Shown: one piece after another, positions 51,601-60,600 of the stretch | Layout: the number at the start of each line of letters is the position of its first letter | Numbering within the stretch: position 1 is the stretch's first letter | NCBI GenBank assembly: GCA_033964015.1 | Contig: CM066913.1 | Span: forward strand, 27,926,790 to 27,990,789 | Origin: Scolanthus callimorphus | Taxonomy: Eukaryota; Cnidaria; Anthozoa; Actiniaria; Edwardsiidae | Direction of reading: 5' to 3' | DNA length: 64,000 nt | Made by a program: the position numbers and the translations under genes | Notes under the pieces: generated by a model | What the model was told of the DNA's origin: nothing | What the model saw: only the letters and a program-made list of their open reading frames with translations | Databases searched by the model: none

Positions 51601-54600
51601 AAAGATGTCATAGTTTTGGGTTGACAAATACAAGTTCTGCACCATGCAGATACACAAATTTTGCTTGAAAAACCTGGTCACACTAAAAAATGTCATGGTG
51701 ACCAAACAAACATGTTGATTAGTTTGTGTGATAACCTTATTAGAAAATGTCTGGACAAGTTTCACCATAACCTATCCTGGAATTCAATCGATTTGACTAC
51801 TGATGATTTACAACCCCAGTTTTTGTATCCAACCAAGCTGGGATTTTGTCAAACAATGTGTAAATACCCAGACTGAAGGGTACACACCATGGAAATACAA
51901 GCTCAGTTTTCACCACCCTTCCCTGGGATTAAATGGTGGATTATGTCCATGAAAAGGATGAGACTCCAAATTGGTGAACTTTTTATTGTGCTATTTATAA
52001 CTAACAGAGTATTCTGACAAGTTCTGTAATAGTGGAACCTGGGCAGTTGACAAAATTACACCTGCTGACAACATTGGGTTTTGAGGTGGCAACATAATTT
52101 TCACAAGAAAAATTGAATCAAAGAGGATTTTGATACAGCACTGTGATGTTCTTCTAAGCAGTAAACTATCTGTAGTGAAAACTCTTAAAAGTAGCCCCTT
52201 AGTTCTACTTCTGAAAATCAATCGATGAAATGCTCTCGTAATACTGTAACATCTAACACGTTGCATCCCTGAACCACCAGCACTTGTGCTAGAAATTGCT
52301 ATTTGGTTGCAGGATGCAGTTGTTTTGTGTCATCCAGACAAGAATGGCATTATGTTCCTTTTGTGAATTGGGCATATACATGTACACCTACACCTTCGGA
52401 ACCTGCAACAAACAATGCACAACAAGTTACTTCTGAATGTCCTACCCTCAATTATATCTTTTATCAGGTGCTTCTAAAAAACTTTCCTTTTTAATGCATA
52501 GTAACTAGGAGAAGTGTAATGAAATTGTATTATTACAGTCACACAGGTTGTTCTCTTTGCTCTTAACACTGATGGACAACACTGATGGACAACTTTGGTA
52601 TCAAATTGCAATTTCTCGTGAGCAACTTTAATTTGCCACATGTCTGAGCACTGGAGGGGCAGACCATAATTGAACGATTTTGGAAACAAAATATTTCGAG
52701 TTCTGGTACAATATCGTGAAGACAGATACAAAAGATTTTTTGGAATTTGATTCAAGCAAGTTGTCCATCAATGTTGCTAGGCAATATTACAAAATTGTAG
52801 GGAAGAGAACATCTCGTTTCACTGTAACATGATCTACAATTTCCACTCACAAGTCAAATGGTTTATCAAAAAATCCAATTTCTCACCAAATTTATTTTTA
52901 AATTCAGTAGTATACACAACTAGCAGTGCTTTTTTATACCAGCTCAGATCTCAATTTATTTTGCTTTCTGGGCTAACAAACTGAGCACTTCAGTTCTTGC
53001 AACAGCTGTTTCAGTGAAAATATTTCTAAGGAGCATGCCCAAGCATAGGTGTCCTGTAGGTGAACACACCAAAAAATCCTTAACTTCCCCCATTATTTCC
53101 AAAAAATTAGCACCACACAATGAAGACATATAGAATGTAGTTTTGTTTTCGAGAGATACTTCAGTGGTACAACGAGCAATTTTCGAAAAATGTCCAATTA
53201 ATTAATATTCATGAGACAACATTTTCAAGCAGATTTTAGAACTCGAGTGAAGACCCGATTTTGCTGCCGATCTCAAGGAAATCAAATGGTTTCATTTAAA
53301 CTGGGTCCTAGAAACTGCGTGTGACTTATTTCCAGATCTAATATTCCCCGTGAGGAAAGTGGGAGTCCAAGAACAACAACCACTGAAACTCATGTGCGTA
53401 ACTGTCGAACCAAAAACACATAACTTCCCCCATTTTCTGTTTCATCCCCGTTAGATAAACGAATTTCAAAATGATAGTACTTCCATTTTTCACTGACAAC
53501 TCTGTGGTACAACGACTAGATTTTGAAAGCACATTCTGGCAAGACGATAAGAAATCGGCTTTTTGCATTACAGCAAGGAAGCTCAACGAAAGATTTCACA
53601 AAACCCCTTGGTGCGATTTCTCAAAGAGAGACCTACATAAGCCAACAGTAATTAAAAGCTTACCTTGGCGGATAATTTGACACTTCACCTTTCAGTTGGT
53701 GGCAGAAAGTTAACTTGGGAATTCCACCACAGATCACAGACATCCGCCATATTAAATCGAAATCCTTGAATAGAGCTGCTTTGCCGAAGCGAATAGCGTA
53801 GCAATCTCAAGCTCAAACTGCTCAAAATTCATTCCCCAAGTACAAATATTGTTTCTGTTGAACTCCGTTTGTGGTTTACATTACTTATTCCCGCATAAAA
53901 GTGGAGAAATTAACTCGGGCGACACGACAACAAACCAGCATTTGCTCATCTGAAGACAAATCAGGCCGTGCATCTGCGCATGCGTCACATAAAGGACCCC
54001 TGCTCTATAGATGCTAATGAAAGATAGTACAAATCCAATTAAAAAGCACCTCCAACCCAGCGAATTCACTCGTAGCGCACTGGTTAGGGTTTGGGTTAGT
54101 AATTGGGTTACCGGTTAGGGTTAGGGTTCTAAACAGGGTAGAATTTATACAATATTTTTTCCTTTTACCTTGACTGAGACATATCAAAAATAAAACGTGA
54201 AAATTTTCTAAGTGTCGTCCAAATGGCAACGACCGTTTACGAAAGGGAAATGCGCGTCGCCGAAAGGAGAGTCCAGAAACCTTTGTATGCGCATGCGCTA
54301 GATCTGACCAAGAACTTTTTTTGTTAGTGTGCATGATCCAAATACCGCTCTCGGAGATTGTCTGTTGAATTTTCGCGGATACGGTCACCCAAGTTCTTGC
54401 TAAGATCTAGCGCATGCGCATGCAAAGGTTTCTGGACTCTCCTTTCGGCGACCACAGGTAACAACGGAGCCGCGAAGGAGAGTTCAGGGAATGGACTAGA
54501 AGTCACGCCGAGCAAGTTTCTGGTTTTGTCGACAGGCCCCAGGCGACAAAATCGAATTTCTCAAATAATTCATAAAATCGATCCTATTCCAAAACTAGGT

Positions 54601-57600
54601 TTTGATTTTGTTGTGCATTCACTCTTATCGACCTACAATCGGTCAACTGAGACAAGTGATGCTTGTGGGCCGCTGAGATATATGTCCCGGCGTAACTAAT
54701 TGATAAAAATTGATCATCAGTTTCCAGTTGATAAGCAATTGATTGGCAATTGATATCAATTAGTAAATTGATTATCAACAGTTACAGGCAAATGATAGCC
54801 AATTCATACTCACTCGGATTTTGAACATTACCAATTGTTATCAATTGCTGATCCAATTGATAATCAAGAAAAAGTTGTTTATAAACCAAATAGATTTATT
54901 TGGTTTTATTTATTTGGAAGAACTGGTCAAATGTCCCCTTGACTCTCGAAGATTTAAGGGGAGAAAAGGTATCAATTTTATCAATTGTTGATCAATTCCA
55001 CTGACTGAGATTTTGGCTATCAATTGCTTATATACCAATTGATAATCAATTGACTAATTGATTATCAATTGGTACCAATTAGCAATTTTATCAATTAGTT
55101 ACGCCTGGATATGTGAAACACAAACCTATTGCATTTTAGAAAGTTTAAGGGAATCGTTCCAGCATTGTGCCTTGACCTTCCTCGGTTCTATTCCAGGCTA
55201 CATGCCAGTCAAAGTGTAAAGGCAGTGTTTTTAATGGAAATAGATAGTCCCAAATCTAATCTGTTCATCTGCGAAATAACGTCTCGCGAAGGGATGGTCA
55301 TGTAATTTGATGAATAAAATATCTCATTTCGTCCTCAGGCAATTCCGTTGGGTGCTCACCCAGGGCGGTAAAGTACCAATTGATCTGGCAGCTGGACACC
55401 CGCTCATCCCGGAAGGTACTGAGGAAATGGTAGATGCGTGGCTTTCTTTCGTGGATAAGCTTGTCAACCCTAAAGCCGTACTAGACTCCCCTCATAATCT
55501 GCCCACTCACTCTAGTGTCGAAGGTTTTGTGGAGTTCAAACCCGTCCAGTTTCTCATCAAAGCTCAGAAGGTACATAGAAAATATATGGTAATAGGCCAT
55601 TTGCACTAACTGTGTCACGTGACCCCAACTACCTCTTAACGAGATGTTTTGTCAAAATCAATTCCAGAAATACAAAGAACCAATTGATATTAGTCAGAAA
55701 CTCAAGTTTCAGCATAAAATCTCTAACCTGGAGCAAATGGCAGCGAGTTGAATTGTCAATATTTTATTCAGAATGTATGGGATTTGGGTCACGTGACCCA
55801 GTTAGTGCAAATGGCCTATTTAGCACTCCCAGATAATATTTGTACTCACACAAGGCCGGCATCCAGAAAATACCAAAATAGAGGAGGATCCTTTGTTTAC
55901 AATTTGAGCTCATTAGCATAAACAATGTTCAGGATCAAACCGTTCGAGGGAGCTATAAAATGATGAGTTCTGAATATCAGTAGGGGACTGTATATGAAAC
56001 ATAATTAGAAAATTGCAAGTTGATATCTCGAATTCTAAGCGCGTGGTGCAACGTTCAATTTAGAGGAAACATGTGAGCGTTTTGCCTCAATGATTTCACG
56101 CAATTTTGAAAAGCTTCATCTAGCCTAAAAACATGATATGGAAACAGGTCAAGACTTTCTTAAGAGTAAAAAATGAACTTATTTTGAGCTTTTCGTTGCA
56201 TTTTCAAAGCTAGATGCAGCGTTTTAAGACAGATTTTTTTAGAACTTCGAGCAATTATTCGTTATAAGGCCCTCGAAATAAGGCCCTCTATCAATGTAGT
56301 AGAATCAAGGATCCTAAAAATCCTAAAAGTATTGTTTAGGAAACCTAAAAATCGTAAGAATCCTAAAAAACCTAAAAATCCTAAAGGGAGCATAAGTTAT
56401 GATTTTTAGGATATCTTTAGGTCTTTAGTTATGTAGTAGACACAAGGATCCTAAAAATCCTAAAAGTGTTGTTTAGGAAACCTAAAAATCCTTAGAAAAC
56501 TAAAAAACCTAAAGATCCTAAAGGAGCATAAGTTATGCTTTTTAGGATATCTTTAGGTCCTAAGAAAACTAAAAACCCTAAAAATCCTAAAGGGAGCATA
56601 ATTTATGATTTTTAGGATATCTTTATGTCTTTAGGTTTTTTAGGATTCCTAAAAATCCTAAAGCCAGTCCATTTCTTGACATAAGTGCACTGCACGGCAC
56701 TGACCTTATAATCAAAGGGCGTCATTGAACGAGGTTTTTGATTGAAATTGTTGCGTTGCAGAGGGCATTCGTTTCTATGGGTCACTTGTGGGGACATAAG
56801 CCATTGAAGGTCCAGACAGCAGAGAATGTGCTTTCGATATTATGCCACGTACTGCAAGGAGAAGGGATGATCAACGATAAGCTAGGCAGTAACAAGGCAG
56901 GAACGTCTACAGCAGCTCCGTCAGTGACAGCACCCGCAGCTGGATCATCTAATAGGGCGGCACCTACCCCGCAGGCCGAGATAAACGAGCAGCACCTCCA
57001 ACAGGTATCACATGACTCTGTTGTATCCAGCCATTATATGTAAGCCTGATTCTAACGACATGATGAGATGACAACTAATTACTCGAGTGACTGCGCGCTG
57101 ATTGGCCCGAGGATCAATATTTTGTCTACTTTTGCTATTCGCCTTTGTCAGAGCGCCGCTATTTGTTTTCCACAATGACCCGCCAAGGCAGAAAAAAGCA
57201 ATGAGCCAATCAACTTTTCGGTTCTTAAACAATAAAAAGACTACTTTTTGATAGTTTGGTCAACGTTTGTACCATAAATCAGGTTTCGCTTTTCAACATG
57301 AGCAAAAACCCGCACGCTGCTTGGCCTCGTTTCCATGCTGAATAAATCGGCTGAAAAATTCAAGATGGCGCTTGTGCGACAAAGGCGAATTATTACCTGC
57401 CGGTGACTATATCATTGAAGCATTGGGAGTTTTGTTATGATCGCGAAAAATTCCAACAAAAACAAGTTTCACTTGAGCAATTAGAGCGAATTATGACTGT
57501 AGTGAAACCAATCGCAAAGTGATTAGACCGATTCTGAATAAAACCTATAGGAGTGATTCCAAAGTAATTGCGAATTACTCGCGACAGTCATCTGAAATCC

Positions 57601-60600
57601 GCTCTATTGGCGGGAAAGAGAGTCATCATCACGTTGATAAATTTTCAACACCGTTTACAGTCAGAAGACATGAAGCGTGCCCCTCTACAGTTGAATATTC
57701 AATTCACTATTCCATTATTGATTTCATTGCTCAATCCAAAAATGGCACTATTCAATTCAATATTAAAAATGTTATAGCCGTTGCAAATCAAAAAACTCGT
57801 TCACTGTCTATGATTCCATGGCCTTTTTTGAGCAAAAAAGAGTGCAGAATGTTTCCAGAGCAGACGCACAGGCGCCTAACCGTGCAAGAGAACATGCATT
57901 GTCATGGAATCGTAAACAAAACAAAAAAAAACGAGTTCCGATTTGCAACGGCTACAACATTTTCAATATTGAATTGAAAAATGCATTTTTAGATTGAATA
58001 ATGAAATCAATAATGGAATAGTGAATTGAAGATCCAACTCTAGGGGGCACGCTTCATGTCTTTTGACTGTAATAGAAATTGCTAAGTGAACGACCTAATG
58101 GATGATTCGCTCTCTTTCCTTCTGAAATGCCTTTGAAATGTAACACAACTACTGACATGAATTTTTTTTTTTTCATATTTAAATTGTTGCTTGGACTTAC
58201 TCTTCCTTCAGCTTATGGATATGGGTTTCACGCGTGAGCATGCGCGGAACGCTATCCTTAACACGACCAGTCTTGAGCAGGCAACAGAGTACATCCTCAC
58301 ACATCCATTCCAAGCTGTGACATCTGCTACACCTTCTACCGAGCAAACGGTAAGTGGAAACGGACTTCCAGTGAATGTTGTCCATGGCTCAAAATTAAGA
58401 GATGTTTCTCAGTCCTTTTTCTGTTTGCTCGTTACTCAATCAACAACACGTGACTTCATAGCGACGGTAACTACGGGAATACGAGTTTACATTTTTATCG
58501 AAGAGAGAGCCGCGTTGCATTTGCATCTTATAACTGTTTTACCATTTAAAGTCACGAATAACATGGTTTAATATTTTGCTTTATTATATAGCAACGATAT
58601 TACGCGCGCTCTGATTGGTCGATTTGCGGTCCATATTTTCCCGTACGGACCGCAAGTGGAAAGCACAAAACAACTAGTTACAACTGGTTACTTGCTTTTG
58701 CTTACACGGTGCTAAACCGTCAAGACACCGGTCTAATATTTTTCTGTACGGACCAAGGACGAACTCAATAAGATTTTTATTATTGGCGCCATTTTGCAAA
58801 TTTTCGCGCCAATCAATGGTTTCCCGCCAGTTTTCGACACACGCGCGCCGCTTCCATTCATGTTCATTTTGCATCGAGTCGTGAAAACAACTCAGTACAA
58901 CTTTATGCGAGCAAGACAAGCTCTTTTTATGACTTTTTATGACACCGAAGAAATGATTGTGGGACATTTTAACAGTTCTGAAAACGAAAATTCACTTCAA
59001 CTTCAGATGCAAGCGAACGGCACTGGGAAACGACAATCTTGCTGGGTTTTTTTTTTTTGACGAATAACTGAATATGAATACTCGGCAAAGGTGGATTGCA
59101 AAGTGCTGGGTCACTGGGTCTACAGAAAACATTCTAAGGAAATCTAAATGAATTGAAATCTGCTGATTGTGGAAAAACTTTGAATCAAAACAGAGAGCTG
59201 AGAGAGAGAGTTTGAGAAAAAATAGCGTGCTGTAAGTGAGTGCTTGAGCTTTGAGAACAAATTTTCAAACAGGGCAATTCAACTGATGGTAAGCAAATCG
59301 TTTTAGAATTTATGTCCTAAAGAGACACTGTAGAACTGTATATGCAAAGGATATTTATATATCCTTTTCCTTGCTCTGTTGTTTGTAAAATAATTTTATC
59401 CCCGCGTGAACTAAAACTCGATTTCGCTAGAAATTCTCGACAGTAAACTCACTTTTTTCACCGTTTTGGCGTCTTTTATACTTCTATAACTTTGTGATTT
59501 TTTCAAAGCTACAAAATCAAATTACAATAACCATAATAAACAAAAGCTACGACATATAAAATGGCCCCAAAATCACTTTGTTTCCTTGAAATAAAATTGG
59601 TTTGCATTTATTTTGACTTACTTTTGAGGTGAAAGACAATGTTTCTTAGTTCTTTTTCTTTCTGAAGTCTCTTAATAAAAATATACTAAATCAGTTTTTC
59701 TTTTTTACATTTTCCGTTGTTGTTTCGTTCTTGTTGTTTTGAATGGATATTTTTTTATTGAACTCGAGTTTGGTTATAAAAAAAAAATTGTAATTGCGCG
59801 CTCTGTTTACACAAAATGTTTCCGTGATCTTTCCGCTCTTCATTTTTGTCGCCCCCAGCGCAAAAAAAGTCAAATGCTATATAATAAAGATCTTATTAAC
59901 CTCGCTAGCTCGGGCAAAACGGTAACTTATGGATCCTCGAATTTTACCGCCTTTCTTATGGCCCTCGCGCTTTGCGCTCGGGCCATAAGAAGGCGGAAAA
60001 ATTATCGGTCCATAAGTTACCGTATGGCCCTCGCGCTCGGTTAATAAGAGGTATATATAGATTCTTTGTTTTACAACAGAATCAGCTCAATGTTAGCTGT
60101 AGCGTCGGAGCAGAGTTTGTCGACTGCTTTCATGCCCGAGCTTCATGTTGACTTACAATACTGGTTTATTAACTGATACCAAAAATAACACTTGGAATCA
60201 TTGTTGTGTTGATATGTTGTCTAGATTAATTAATCATCAGTTGTGACTATCAGCTAGCTTAAAGCATAATATGTTTCGATGCACTGCCCAAATATGGTCA
60301 TTGGAACGCCAATAGCTACCTTCTGCACATGACATATATCCTGCGATATCCGTCGTTTGAGGGAAATATGATGTGTTGAGCTCGTATTTAATACGCAAAC
60401 GTAAATCATTTCTCGGATTTTTTGTGCTATCGATGTGCTGAATAATAAAACCATTATCCTGCTCGATTTTTGCAGAATATCGTCTGATTTAGTCAACTCG
60501 TGACTGCGTCCCTCGTTGGCTATAAGTATCAGACGATATTCTGCGCAATCTCGCAGGATAATGGTTAATTATCTGATCAGTAGTCTTTTATTCTTTTTGT

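Larger units (their letters stand above)
50998..54498. mobile_element. 3.5-kb inverted-repeat element with GTCCAGTCCCTGAACTCTCC ends
   Basis: TAGTCCAGTCCCTGAACTCT then CCTTCGCGGC and CCTGTGGTCGCCGAA at 50998-51052 is repeated in reverse at 54443-54498. Beyond it, the left arm continues GCGCATTTCCCTTTCGTAAA then CGGTCGTTGCC, matched in reverse at 54218-54256. GGTCGTTGCC-containing units occur four times at 51072-51150. The 3-kb interior shows no transposase or other gene that I recognise. Confidence 0.75.
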
